Assembly (NCBI GenBank): GCA_946222885.1
Contig: CAMIAK010000001.1
Location: 62,001-126,000 of the forward strand
DNA length: 64,000 bases
Origin: an uncultured Nesterenkonia sp.
GTDB taxonomy: Bacteria > Actinomycetota > Actinomycetes > Actinomycetales > Micrococcaceae
Reading direction: 5' to 3'
Part shown: one piece after another, positions 35,663 through 43,954 of the stretch
How positions within the stretch are numbered: position 1 is the first letter of the stretch
How the letters are laid out: every line of letters begins with the position of its first letter
Notes under the pieces: generated by a model
What the model was told of the DNA's origin: nothing
Databases searched by the model: none
Seen by the model: the letters and a program-made list of their open reading frames with translations, nothing else
Made by a program: the position numbers and the translations under genes

Positions 35663-36241
35663 ATGACTGACACGTACACCCTGCTGACCGTCTGCACCGG
35701 CAACATCTGCCGCTCGCCCGCGATGGAGCGCCTGCTGGCCCATCACTTCAGCGGCGAGGAGGGGATCCGCGTCCACTCGGGCGGCACCTACGCCCACGAC
35801 GGCGAGGACATGCAGCCGCCCATGAAGCAGCGGGTGGCCGACTACGGGGCAGAGACGGAGGGCTTCGTCGCCGAGCAGCTGACCCCGCAGATGGTGCGCG
35901 GCTCGGACCTCATCCTCACTGCGACCCGGGAGCATGTGGAGGACATCCTGGCCGACGTCCCGGAGGCCGAGGACCGCACCTTCACCGTCCGGGAGTTCGG
36001 CCGCCTGCTCAGCAGCGTCGACGCCGGCCGCATCGCTGAGGCGGTGGGCGAGGGCGCCGCGGTGCCGGAACGCCTGGCCGCGCTGGTCCCGCTGGTGGCC
36101 GCCCAGCGCAGGGGTGCCTCCTCGGCCGGACGTGAGGACGACGTCGTCGATCCCTACATGCTCCCCGAGGACATCTATGACGAGTCCTTCCGCCAGCTTC
36201 GGGAGCCGATCGAGGCGCTGGCGGAGGCCGTCCGCTCCTGA
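35663..36241 (+). CDS. low-molecular-weight protein tyrosine phosphatase-like
   Basis: 192 residues. The P-loop CTGNICRSP (C11-R17, CX5R) is at the extreme N-terminus and the general acid lies in DDVVDPYMLPED. This is the LMW-PTP/arsenate-reductase fold. The middle region (about 110-155) is longer and more variable than in classical 150-residue members. ATG 35663 has GGGGA upstream. Substrate not known. Confidence 0.88.
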   Translation: MTDTYTLLTVCTGNICRSPAMERLLAHHFSGEEGIRVHSGGTYAHDGEDMQPPMKQRVADYGAETEGFVAEQLTPQMVRGSDLILTATREHVEDILADVPEAEDRTFTVREFGRLLSSVDAGRIAEAVGEGAAVPERLAALVPLVAAQRRGASSAGREDDVVDPYMLPEDIYDESFRQLREPIEALAEAVRS

Positions 36242-36267
36242 CCCTCCGGGCAGCCGGAGGGTCAGGA
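36236..36267. terminator. two-way terminator between convergent genes
   Basis: TCCTGACCCTCCGG and CCGGAGGGTCAGGA are 14-base perfect arms around a four-base loop. They overlap the phosphatase stop and lie just before the stop of the convergent symporter gene. No T-run on either side. Confidence 0.7.
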
Positions 36268-36274
36268 GGGAGGA

Positions 36275-37807
36275 TCAGCGGGTGGTACCGGTCTCCCCGC
36301 CCTGAGCGTGCTTGTCCGCGCGCTCCTCCCAGAACTCGGCGTTCCGGATCCCCAGGATGCGCGGGTCGAACTGCGGGTCCTTCCCGGCCTTGATCTGGGC
36401 GCGGTAGTCGCTGAGCGCCTTGAACGCCGGCTGCTGGATGACCAGGATGCCCACGATGTTCAGCCAGGCCATGATGCCCACGCCGATGTCGCCGATCGAC
36501 CAGGCCCGTCCCTCAGCACCCATGGCGCCGTAGAAGACGATGATCAGGATGGACACCTGGAGGATCGCCAGCAGGGCCCGCTGCACGCCGGCGCTGTGCA
36601 CGCGGCGCATCGCGTAGGTCAGGTTGGTCTCCGCCATGTAGTAGTAGTAGACCAGCGTGGAGAACGCGAAGAAGGTCAGGGCGATCGCCACGAAGGCGGC
36701 CCCGGCTCCGCCGAAGACGGTGCCCAGCGCGTGCTGGGTGTACTCCGCCCCGGCCTCTGCGCCTGCCGGCAGGCCGCCGCCGTCGCCGACGATGTCCTCA
36801 TCGCCGTCGAAGACCTGGAACATGCCGGTGGAGAGGATGAGGAACGCGGTGGCCGAGCAGACGATCAGCGTGTCGATGTAGACGGCGAAGGCCTGGACCA
36901 CGCCCTGCTTCGCCGGGTGGGAGACCTCGGTGGCCGCTGCGGCATGGGGACCGGTGCCCTGTCCGGCCTCATTGGAGTAGATGCCGCGGCGCACGCCCTG
37001 ATCGATGGCCGCGCCCAGGATGCCGCCGAAGACCGCATGCGCCCCGAAGGCGGACTCGAAGATCAGACGCAGCATGGCCGGGACCTCAGAGACGTTGGCC
37101 AGCAGCACGATCAGCGCGACGATGATGTAGCCGACCGCCATGAACGGCACCACCACGGAGGTGAAGTTCGCGATGCGCTTCACCCCGCCGATGATGATCA
37201 CGCCGAGCACCAGTGCCAGCACGACGCCGATCATCCAGCGGTCCAGCACCGGGAAGGCGGAGGTCAGTGCGCCGGACATGGTGTCGGTCTGGATGCCGGG
37301 CAGGAAGATGCCCAGGGCGATGACCGAGACGACTGCGAAGATCCACGCGTAGACCTTCATCGGTGCGGCGGCGCGGGTGTGGCGGTAGGCCTTCTCGAAG
37401 TAGAAGGCCGGGCCGCCGCGGTACTCGCCGGTGCGGGGGTCCCGTTCCTTGAAGATCTGGCCCAGGGTCGACTCCACGAAGGAGGTCGCCGCACCCAGCA
37501 GGGCCACGACCCACATCCAGAAGACCGCCCCGGGTCCGCCGGAGGCGATGGCCACGGCGACGCCGGCGATGTTGCCCGCGCCCACGCGGCCGGAGAGCGA
37601 CATGGTCAGCGCCTGGAAGGAGGAGATGCCGTCCTTCGAGCTGCTGCCCTCGCGCAGGTTCCTGATCATGTTCGGGATCTGCCCGAACTGTACGAGCTTG
37701 GCCCGGATGGTGAAGAAGAGGCCGGCCGACAGGCAGAGCCAGACCAGCCATGGGCTCCAGACGACGCCGTCGGCCCACTCCAGAAGTGCGTCCACAGAAT
37801 TCCCCAT
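36275..37807 (-). CDS. alanine/glycine:cation symporter (AGCS family, AlsT-like)
   Basis: Sodium- or proton-coupled importer for alanine or glycine, 510 residues with about 10-11 TM segments. Signatures are LTMSLSGRVGAGNIAGVAVAI in the substrate site, GPGAVFWMWVVALLGAATSFVESTL, and GVRRGIYSNEAGQGTGPHAAA. The start at ATG 37807 has a purine-rich GAGAG upstream and begins before the first TM; an ATG seven codons earlier is possible. Confidence 0.94.
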   Translation of the reverse strand: MGNSVDALLEWADGVVWSPWLVWLCLSAGLFFTIRAKLVQFGQIPNMIRNLREGSSSKDGISSFQALTMSLSGRVGAGNIAGVAVAIASGGPGAVFWMWVVALLGAATSFVESTLGQIFKERDPRTGEYRGGPAFYFEKAYRHTRAAAPMKVYAWIFAVVSVIALGIFLPGIQTDTMSGALTSAFPVLDRWMIGVVLALVLGVIIIGGVKRIANFTSVVVPFMAVGYIIVALIVLLANVSEVPAMLRLIFESAFGAHAVFGGILGAAIDQGVRRGIYSNEAGQGTGPHAAAATEVSHPAKQGVVQAFAVYIDTLIVCSATAFLILSTGMFQVFDGDEDIVGDGGGLPAGAEAGAEYTQHALGTVFGGAGAAFVAIALTFFAFSTLVYYYYMAETNLTYAMRRVHSAGVQRALLAILQVSILIIVFYGAMGAEGRAWSIGDIGVGIMAWLNIVGILVIQQPAFKALSDYRAQIKAGKDPQFDPRILGIRNAEFWEERADKHAQGGETGTTR

Positions 37808-37815
37808 CTCTCGAT

Positions 37816-37841
37816 GTGCGGTGTGCATATGTGCGGTGCAT
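37816..37841. promoter_or_regulatory. direct repeat upstream of the AGCS symporter gene
   Basis: GTGCGGTGTGCAT (37816-37828) and GTGCGGTGCAT (37831-37841) are near-identical direct repeats spaced 15 bases apart in the 80-bp region between the symporter and the divergent CPBP gene. Possibly a regulator site. Confidence 0.35.
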
Positions 37842-37888
37842 CACGTTGATGCTGAGGGTTGAAGACTAGCACCGCTAGGCTGGCCGGC

Positions 37889-38689
37889 GTGGACAGCGCG
37901 ATCAGAGGTTCCCGGCGGTTCTATGCCTGGGAAGTCGGCATCGTCCTGGCGATCTCGCTGGGGCGCAGCGCGATCTATGCCGCGCTGAACCTGGCGGAGC
38001 GGCTCTCCCTGGCGCCGTTGGCGGACCAGACGGCCACCGTGCAGAGCGCACGGTCGCGCCATGAGTTCTTCGACTTCGCCTATCAGCTGCTGGACAACCT
38101 CTTCGCCCTGGCCCCGGTGGCGCTCGTGCTCTATCTGGTGTTTCTGCACGGGGGAAACCCGTTCCGCCGGTGGGGGCTGGACTTCAGGAGGCCGGGCCGG
38201 GACTGGACGCTCGGCGTCGGGCTGTTCCTGCTGATCGGGGCGGGGACGCTGGTGATCTACGGCGTCGGCCGGGCCGCCGGGGCCACGGTGCAGATCATCC
38301 CGGCCGACGTGGCCGAGCACTGGTGGACCACGCCGATGCTGCTGCTCACCGCCCTGCGGCATTCGCTGCTGGAGGAGATCATCATGATCGCCTACCTCTT
38401 CGACCGCGCCCGGCGGATCTGGCCCTCACTGGCGGCCGGTGCCGGCAGGCCCGCGCTGACCCACCGGGGCCTCTGGGTCCTGGTGCTGGCCAGCGCCGTG
38501 CTGCGCGGGATGTACCACCTGTACCAGGGGTTCGGGCCCGGCCTCGGGAATCTGCTGATGGGGGTGATCTTCGGGTGGCTGTACCTGCGGTACGGACGGG
38601 TGATGCCGCTGGTGATCGCACACTTCCTGCTCGACGTCGTGGGCTTTCTGGCCTTCCCGCTGCTGGTCGGGGCGCTGGGGATCGGGTGA
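37889..38689 (+). CDS. CPBP-family intramembrane glutamic endopeptidase
   Basis: 266-residue membrane protease of the CAAX-prenyl/bacteriocin-processing (CPBP, ABI) family with about seven to eight TM segments. Conserved motif residues are E162-E163 (SLLEEIIM), H210 (RGMYHLYQG) and H245 with D249 (IAHFLLDVVGF). GTG 37889 is 7 bases after TAGGCT (37876-37881), a leaderless-type start; a TTG at 37859 is less likely. The partner or substrate is unknown; such proteins often process peptides or act in self-immunity. Confidence 0.86.
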   Translation: MDSAIRGSRRFYAWEVGIVLAISLGRSAIYAALNLAERLSLAPLADQTATVQSARSRHEFFDFAYQLLDNLFALAPVALVLYLVFLHGGNPFRRWGLDFRRPGRDWTLGVGLFLLIGAGTLVIYGVGRAAGATVQIIPADVAEHWWTTPMLLLTALRHSLLEEIIMIAYLFDRARRIWPSLAAGAGRPALTHRGLWVLVLASAVLRGMYHLYQGFGPGLGNLLMGVIFGWLYLRYGRVMPLVIAHFLLDVVGFLAFPLLVGALGIG

Positions 38690-38703
38690 TCCCGATCTCC
38701 TGA

Positions 38704-38718
38704 GATTGTTGAACAATC
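38704..38718. promoter_or_regulatory. FCD/GntR operator upstream of pxpA
   Basis: GATTGTTGAACAATC is a perfect inverted repeat with the FadR-type core TTGTnnnACAA. The same core appears twice (43903 and 43927) before the NRAMP gene next to the GntR regulator gene, so this is the likely site by which that regulator controls the pxpA-pxpBC-biotin carboxylase operon. Confidence 0.8.
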
Positions 38719-38772
38719 CTGTGATCTGCGGCATGCTGGAGAAAAGAGCAGCGGCCAGGAAGGCAGGATGAC

Positions 38773-39564
38773 ATGGCGGAACACGGCAGCGGGACGGGTG
38801 CGCGCGGCATCGACCTCAACAGCGACGTCGGCGAGTCCTTCGGCAACTGGCGGCTCCCGGACGAGGAGATGCTCAGCGTCGTCTCCAGCGCGAACATCGC
38901 CTGCGGATTCCACGCCGGGGATCCCAAGACCATCCTCTCCAGCGTGCGCACCGCCGCCGACAACGGTGTGGCCGTCGGCGCGCACATCGGCTACCGGGAC
39001 CTGGCCGGCTTCGGCCGCCGCTTCATCGACTACGACCCGGCGGAGCTCGCCGCCGACGTCCTCTACCAGCTGGGCGCCCTGGACGGGCTGGCCCGCACCG
39101 CCGGCACCCGCATCAGCTACGTGAAGCCCCACGGCGGCATGTACAACACCATCGTCACCCACGAGGTCCAGGCCCGTGCGGTCATCGACGCCATCGCCGA
39201 GTTCGACGAGACGCTGCCGGTGCTGCTGCTGCCCGGCGGCTACGCCCTGGACTACGCGCGCCGGCAGGGCCTGCGCGGAGTGGCCGAGGCCTTCGCCGAC
39301 CGGAACTACAACCCCGACGGCACCCTGGTCTCCCGCCGCGAGCCCGACGCCGTCCTGCACGAGACCTCCGAGGTCGTGGAGAACATGCTCCGCCTGGCCG
39401 AGGAGGGCGTGCTCATCGCCCGCGACGGCACCCGGATCGAGACCGAGGCCGAGTCCATCTGCACCCATGGCGACACCGCAGGCGCCGTGCAGATGGCCCG
39501 CGCCGTCCGCGAGGCGCTCCAGGGCGCAGGCGTGGAGATCCGCAGCTTCGCCTCCGCAGCATGA
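38773..39564 (+). CDS. pxpA: 5-oxoprolinase subunit PxpA (LamB/YcsF family)
   Basis: Component of the prokaryotic ATP-dependent 5-oxoprolinase that opens pyroglutamate to glutamate. The family signatures are IDLNSDVGESFGNW, ANIACGFHAGDP, GAHIGYRDLAGFGRR, YVKPHGGMYN and the late EAFADRNYNPDGTLVSR. 263 residues, slightly longer at the N-terminus. The RBS AGGAAGG-like stretch and the GntR operator lie upstream. ATG of the next gene overlaps its stop. Confidence 0.95.
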   Translation: MAEHGSGTGARGIDLNSDVGESFGNWRLPDEEMLSVVSSANIACGFHAGDPKTILSSVRTAADNGVAVGAHIGYRDLAGFGRRFIDYDPAELAADVLYQLGALDGLARTAGTRISYVKPHGGMYNTIVTHEVQARAVIDAIAEFDETLPVLLLPGGYALDYARRQGLRGVAEAFADRNYNPDGTLVSRREPDAVLHETSEVVENMLRLAEEGVLIARDGTRIETEAESICTHGDTAGAVQMARAVREALQGAGVEIRSFASAA

Positions 39565-41336
39565 GCGGGGAGCCGGACAAGGCCGGATCGGTGATCCGGG
39601 GCCTGCGCGAGGCCGGGCCCCGCGCGCTGCTGCTGGAGTTCGCCGCGCTGGATGACGTGCTGGCCTGCCACCAGCAGCTCACCGGGACGCCCCTGGAGGG
39701 ACAGGCCGACGCGGTGGCCGCCGCGCGGACGATCCTGCTGCGCTTCACCTCCCGCACCGCGCTGCGTGCTGCCCGGGAGGTCCTGTCCGTGCTGGAGGTC
39801 GGTGAGTTCTCCGCCGGCGACGCCCGCCAGGTCGAGCTTGAGGTCGTCTACGACGGGGAGGACCTGCCGGAGCTGGCCGAGTCGCTGGGCATGAGCGTGG
39901 AGGCGCTGATCTCCTGGCACACCGGGCAGAGCTGGACCGGGGCCTTCGGCGGATTCGCCCCCGGGTTCACCTACTGCGTACCGCAGGGGAGCCCGGAGGC
40001 GGGGGGCCAGCCCCGTCCGCTGGACATCCCGCGCCGGTCCTCGCCGCGCACCGCAGTGCCGGAGAGCTCGGTCGCCCTGGCCGGGGAGTTCTCCGCCGTC
40101 TACCCGCGGGTCTCCCCGGGAGGCTGGCAGCTGATCGGCCGCACCCCGCAGATCATGTGGGACCTGCAACGGTCCCAGCCGGGGGAGTCCCCGGCGCTGG
40201 TCAGTCCCGGCGACACGGTCCGCTACCGCGCGGTCTCCCCGGAGAGCATCGAATTGAGTGGGCGAAGAACTGCCGTCTCAGCGACCTCTTCGCCCTCAGA
40301 CGGTGAGTCTTCGCCCACACAAGGGGAGGAAGCGGGGCAGGAGGTCCCGGCGCTGACCGTGGTGAGCCCCGGGCTGCAGACCCTCTTCCAGGACTTCGGG
40401 CGCGGCGGGCTCAGCGATCTGGGCGTCTCCCGGGCGGGCGTGGCCGATGAGGCCGCCGCCCTGCAGGCCAACCGCCTGGTGGGCAACGCCCCGGAGGCCG
40501 CTGTGCTGGAGTCCCTCCACGGAGGCCTGGAGCTGCGCGCGGAGCAGGCCGTGGTCCTCGCGGTCGCCGGTGCCGAGCCGGAGCTGACCATCACCTCGGA
40601 GGAGATCACCTCCGGCGACGCCGCCTCTGCCGATGCCCAGGCTCCCGACGCCGCCCTGCCGGCCGCTCTCAGCGCACCCTCCGTGCGGAGTGCGCCCCTC
40701 GGCGCTCCCTTCCTGCTCGCCGCGGGGGAGCGGCTGACCGTGGGCGCCCCGAGGCGCGGCATGCGTCCGGTGCTCGCGGTCCGCGGAGGCCTCTCCGCCG
40801 AGCCGGTGCTGGGCAGCGTCTCCGCCGACACCATGTCCGGCCTCGGCCCCGCCCCGCTGGAGGCCGGGCAGGGGCTCGCGCTCGCCGGGGAGGCACCCTT
40901 CCCCGTGGGCGCCTCGGAGCAGCCCGCAGAGGTTCCCGACGCCGGACCGGTGACCCTCCGCTTCACCTACGGCCCCCGGGATGACTGGTTCAGCCCGGAG
41001 GAGGCCCGCCGGCTCAGCACGCAGGACTGGCTGGTCACCCAGGAGTCCAACCGCATCGGCATCCGCCTGGACGTGGACCCCGAGGATCCCCAGGCGCGTC
41101 CCCTGGAGCGTGCCGCCGGCGGTGAGCTCCCCAGTGAGGGGGTCGTCCGCGGCTCCCTGCAGATGCCCCCGGCCGGGAAGCCCGTGCTCTTCCTCAACGA
41201 CCATCCCGTCACCGGCGGCTATCCGGTGATCGGGGTGGTGATCGACCAGGACCTGTCCCTGGCCGCCCAGCTGGCCCCCGGGCAGCGCATCCGGCTGACC
41301 GCCGTCGACCCTGACACCCTCGAACCCCTGACCTGA
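39561..41336 (+). CDS. pxpBC: 5-oxoprolinase subunits PxpB-PxpC fusion (KipI-KipA)
   Basis: Residues 1-230 are PxpB/KipI-like (VEVVYDGEDLPEL-like strand, GFAPGFTYC, PRRSSPRTAVPESSVALAG, GGWQLIGRTP); residues from about 264 are PxpC/KipA-like (TVVSPGLQTLFQDFGRGGLSDLGVSRAG). In other bacteria these are often two genes; fused forms also exist. The same pair forms the carboxyltransferase part of urea carboxylase. The linker (residues 232-254) is encoded by a 69-bp palindrome, open in frame. An Ala/Ser/Asp-rich stretch interrupts the C-half near 350-375. 591 residues. Confidence 0.93.
   Translation: MSGEPDKAGSVIRGLREAGPRALLLEFAALDDVLACHQQLTGTPLEGQADAVAAARTILLRFTSRTALRAAREVLSVLEVGEFSAGDARQVELEVVYDGEDLPELAESLGMSVEALISWHTGQSWTGAFGGFAPGFTYCVPQGSPEAGGQPRPLDIPRRSSPRTAVPESSVALAGEFSAVYPRVSPGGWQLIGRTPQIMWDLQRSQPGESPALVSPGDTVRYRAVSPESIELSGRRTAVSATSSPSDGESSPTQGEEAGQEVPALTVVSPGLQTLFQDFGRGGLSDLGVSRAGVADEAAALQANRLVGNAPEAAVLESLHGGLELRAEQAVVLAVAGAEPELTITSEEITSGDAASADAQAPDAALPAALSAPSVRSAPLGAPFLLAAGERLTVGAPRRGMRPVLAVRGGLSAEPVLGSVSADTMSGLGPAPLEAGQGLALAGEAPFPVGASEQPAEVPDAGPVTLRFTYGPRDDWFSPEEARRLSTQDWLVTQESNRIGIRLDVDPEDPQARPLERAAGGELPSEGVVRGSLQMPPAGKPVLFLNDHPVTGGYPVIGVVIDQDLSLAAQLAPGQRIRLTAVDPDTLEPLT
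40254..40322. repeat. 69-bp imperfect palindrome in the pxpB-pxpC linker
   Basis: Left arm starts TTGAGTGGGCGAAGA, right arm ends TCTTCGCCCACACAA; inner parts CCGTCT and AGACGG also pair. Size and end sequence (…CCCACACAA) are close to the 71-bp copies. It is translated in frame between the two domains. Confidence 0.87.
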
Positions 41337-41347
41337 GAGGCTCCCGC

Positions 41348-43093
41348 ATGAAGCGCATCCTCATCGCCAACCGCGGCGAGATCGCCGTCCGCGTCATCCG
41401 CAGCGCCCGTGAGGCGGGCTACTCCACCGTGGCCCTCTACGCGGACCAGGACGCCGCCGCCCTGCATGTGCAGCTGGCCGACACGGCCGTCCCGCTGCAC
41501 GGCACCACCGGCGCGGAGACCTACCTGGACATGGAGAAGGTCCTGCAGGCCGCACGGGAGACCGGGGCGGACGGCATCCACCCCGGCTACGGGTTCCTCT
41601 CCGAGAACGCGGACTTCGCCCGCGCCGTGCTCGACGCCGGCCTGGTCTGGATCGGCCCGAAGCCGGAGACCATCGAGCAGCTGGGCAACAAGGTCACCGC
41701 CCGCGAGCTGGCCGTGCGGGTCGGCGCCCCGCTGGTCCCGGGCAGCGACGGTCCCGTGAACGGGGCCGAGGAGGTCCGGGCCTTCGCCGCGGAGCATGGC
41801 CTGCCCGTGGCCATCAAGGCCGCCCACGGCGGCGGTGGGCGCGGGATGCGCATCGTGCGGACCGAGGCGGAGATCGATGAGGCCTACGCCTCCGCGGTCC
41901 GTGAGGCCGAGACCGCCTTCGGGCGGGGCGAATGCTTCGTGGAGCGCTTCCTGGACCGGCCCCGCCATGTGGAGGCTCAGGTCATCGCGGACGCCCACGG
42001 AACCGTCGTCGTCGCCGGCACCCGGGACTGCTCCCTGCAGCGCCGCAACCAGAAGCTCGTGGAGGAGGCCCCCGCGCCCTTCCTCGCCGAGGAGACCCGG
42101 CAGCGCATCCACGACTCCGCCCGGGCGATCTGTGCCGAGGCCGGCTATGTGGGCGCCGGCACCGTGGAGTACCTCCTCAGTCCCGACGGCGTGCTCTCCT
42201 TCCTGGAGGTCAACACCCGCCTGCAGGTGGAGCACCCGGTCACCGAGGAGACCTCCGGGGTCGACCTGGTCGCCGAACAGCTGCGCATCGCCGAGGGGGA
42301 GCGGCTCTCGGTCACCGAGGACCCGCAGCCGACTGGCCACGCCCTCGAATTCCGGCTCAACGCGGAGGAGCCGGCCCACGGCTTCCTCCCCACCCCGGGG
42401 CCGGTGGAGCTCTTCCAGCCTCCCACCGGGCCGGGCATCCGCGTGGACACCGGAGTGCGCACCGGGGACGAGGTCGCCGGAGCCTTCGACTCGATGATCG
42501 CCAAGCTGATCGTCACCGGCCCCGACCGCACCACCGCCCTGCGCCGGGCGCGGATGGCGCTGGAGGAGATGCGGGTCGACGGGCTGCCCACGGTGCTGCC
42601 CTTCCACCGTGCCGTGGTGGACTCCCCGGACTTCCTCGCCGCGGAGGGAGCGGACGGGTTCCGCGTGCACACCCGCTGGATCGAGACCGAGTTCGAGCAG
42701 GAGCTGGCCGAGTCCGAGCACCTCGCCGCCGCCGTGCGCCACCGCGAGCATCGGATGGAGCGCGTCCTCGTGGAGCTCGACGGGCGGGCCGTCACCCTGG
42801 GGCTGCCGGCCGCGCTGCGCCGCATGCTGGGCTCCGGCTCCCCGGAGGCCGACGCCGGCCAGGCCGGCGGGGCTCAGCAGGAGGGGGCCGTCACCGCCCA
42901 GATGGCCGGCAGCCTGGTCAGCTGGGCAGCCGAGGACGGAGCCCAGGTGGAGGCGGGGGAGGCGCTCGCCGTCGTCGAGGCCATGAAGATGGAGTCCACC
43001 CTCACTGCCTCGGCGGCCGGGACCTTCAGCCGGGAGGACCTTCAGCCGGGTGCGGCGCTGAGCGCCGGACAGCTGCTCGGCCGCATCGGCTGA
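41348..43093 (+). CDS. biotin carboxylase-BCCP fusion of the 5-oxoproline island
   Basis: 581-residue protein with the same build as the AccA3 chain at 18242-20053: KRILIANRGEIAVRVIRSA, HPGYGFLSENADFARA, AAHGGGGRGMRIV, EVNTRLQVEHPVTEE and a C-terminal biotin motif EAMKMESTLT (K about 547). It lies 11 bases after pxpBC in the same operon. No ordinary carboxyltransferase gene is nearby. PxpB-PxpC is homologous to the carboxyltransferase domain of urea carboxylase, so the two proteins could together make a full biotin-dependent carboxylase. Biotin carboxylase and BCCP genes commonly accompany pxp genes, but their function is not settled. Confidence 0.92.
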   Translation: MKRILIANRGEIAVRVIRSAREAGYSTVALYADQDAAALHVQLADTAVPLHGTTGAETYLDMEKVLQAARETGADGIHPGYGFLSENADFARAVLDAGLVWIGPKPETIEQLGNKVTARELAVRVGAPLVPGSDGPVNGAEEVRAFAAEHGLPVAIKAAHGGGGRGMRIVRTEAEIDEAYASAVREAETAFGRGECFVERFLDRPRHVEAQVIADAHGTVVVAGTRDCSLQRRNQKLVEEAPAPFLAEETRQRIHDSARAICAEAGYVGAGTVEYLLSPDGVLSFLEVNTRLQVEHPVTEETSGVDLVAEQLRIAEGERLSVTEDPQPTGHALEFRLNAEEPAHGFLPTPGPVELFQPPTGPGIRVDTGVRTGDEVAGAFDSMIAKLIVTGPDRTTALRRARMALEEMRVDGLPTVLPFHRAVVDSPDFLAAEGADGFRVHTRWIETEFEQELAESEHLAAAVRHREHRMERVLVELDGRAVTLGLPAALRRMLGSGSPEADAGQAGGAQQEGAVTAQMAGSLVSWAAEDGAQVEAGEALAVVEAMKMESTLTASAAGTFSREDLQPGAALSAGQLLGRIG

Positions 43094-43161
43094 GCAGCCG
43101 CTGGGTCCCGCAGCGGAGGGCAGACTGCACCCTCGTCCGCCGTCGGCGATAGATTGGTGGG

Positions 43162-43878
43162 ATGACCCATGACTTCGCCTGGAGCGCCCTGCCGGCCAAA
43201 GGCATCAGCGAGCATGCCTACGGCCCGGAGCGCGTGGCCGAGGCGCTGAGGGAGTCGATCTCCGCCGGCGGGATCCTCCCGGGCACCAAGCTCCCCGAGG
43301 TCCGGCTCACCCAGCAGCTGGAGGTCTCCCGGCACACCCTGCGCAGCGCGTTCCAGATCCTCGCCGGGGAGGGGCTGGTGGAGCGCAGGCCCAACCGGGG
43401 CGTCTTCGTCCACTCCCCGACGCCGGAGGACATCCGGGAGATCTACCGGGTCCGGCGGATCCTGGAGACCGGGGCCGTGCGTGCCGCGGAGTTCTCCCCG
43501 GAGGCCGTCGAAGCGCTCCGCGGGATCGTGGCCGGGGCCCGCCGGGCCAAGGAGGCCGGAGATGTGGACGGGATGGGCGAGGCCAACCAGCAGCTCCACC
43601 GCACTCTCATCGCCCAGGCCCGGAGCACCACTCTGGAGACCCTGATGGAGCAGGTGTTGGCGCGTATGCGGCTGGTCTTCCACACCAAGCGCGGCGAGCA
43701 CACCTTCCATCACGAGTACGTGGAGCGCAACGGGGAGCTGGTCGAGATGCTGGCCGCGGGTGAGCGCCAGCGTGCCGAGGAGTATCTCCTGGACTATCTC
43801 AACGCCGCAGAGCGGGAGCTGTTGGAGCACCTGGCCGGGCCTGCCCGGCCGTGGTCCTCCGCCCCGGACCGAATGTAA
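43162..43878 (+). CDS. GntR-family transcriptional regulator (FCD subfamily)
   Basis: 238 residues: winged-helix domain at about 20-85 (VAEALRESISAGGILPGTKL, LEVSRHTLRSAFQILAGEGLV) and an FCD ligand-binding domain at about 95-230 (REIYRVRRILETGAVR, MGEANQQLHRTLIA), in which conserved Asp/His residues usually bind a metal. Ligands are small acids. TTGTnnnACAA sites next to it and before pxpA support it as the regulator of the island. TAGATT lies 6 bases before the ATG, a leaderless-type start. Confidence 0.93.
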   Translation: MTHDFAWSALPAKGISEHAYGPERVAEALRESISAGGILPGTKLPEVRLTQQLEVSRHTLRSAFQILAGEGLVERRPNRGVFVHSPTPEDIREIYRVRRILETGAVRAAEFSPEAVEALRGIVAGARRAKEAGDVDGMGEANQQLHRTLIAQARSTTLETLMEQVLARMRLVFHTKRGEHTFHHEYVERNGELVEMLAAGERQRAEEYLLDYLNAAERELLEHLAGPARPWSSAPDRM

Positions 43879-43902
43879 ATTCCACATTAAATAGTCAGGG
43901 CA

Positions 43903-43937
43903 TTGTCCAACAATCCATTGCCGAGATTGTTGGACAA
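43903..43937. promoter_or_regulatory. paired FCD/GntR operators upstream of the NRAMP-like gene
   Basis: TTGTCCAACAATC and its exact inverse GATTGTTGGACAA are separated by 9 bases. Each contains the palindromic core TTGTnnnACAA, as found before pxpA. The pair lies 18 bases before the NRAMP-like ATG and directly after the regulator gene. Confidence 0.85.
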
Positions 43938-43954
43938 CTATTAGCGTGTGGTCC

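Noticed and set aside
36236..36267. Perfect 14-bp hairpin as a member of the palindromic element family
   Set aside because: It is only 32 bp, has a four-base loop and sits exactly between convergent stops, so an ordinary terminator explains it.
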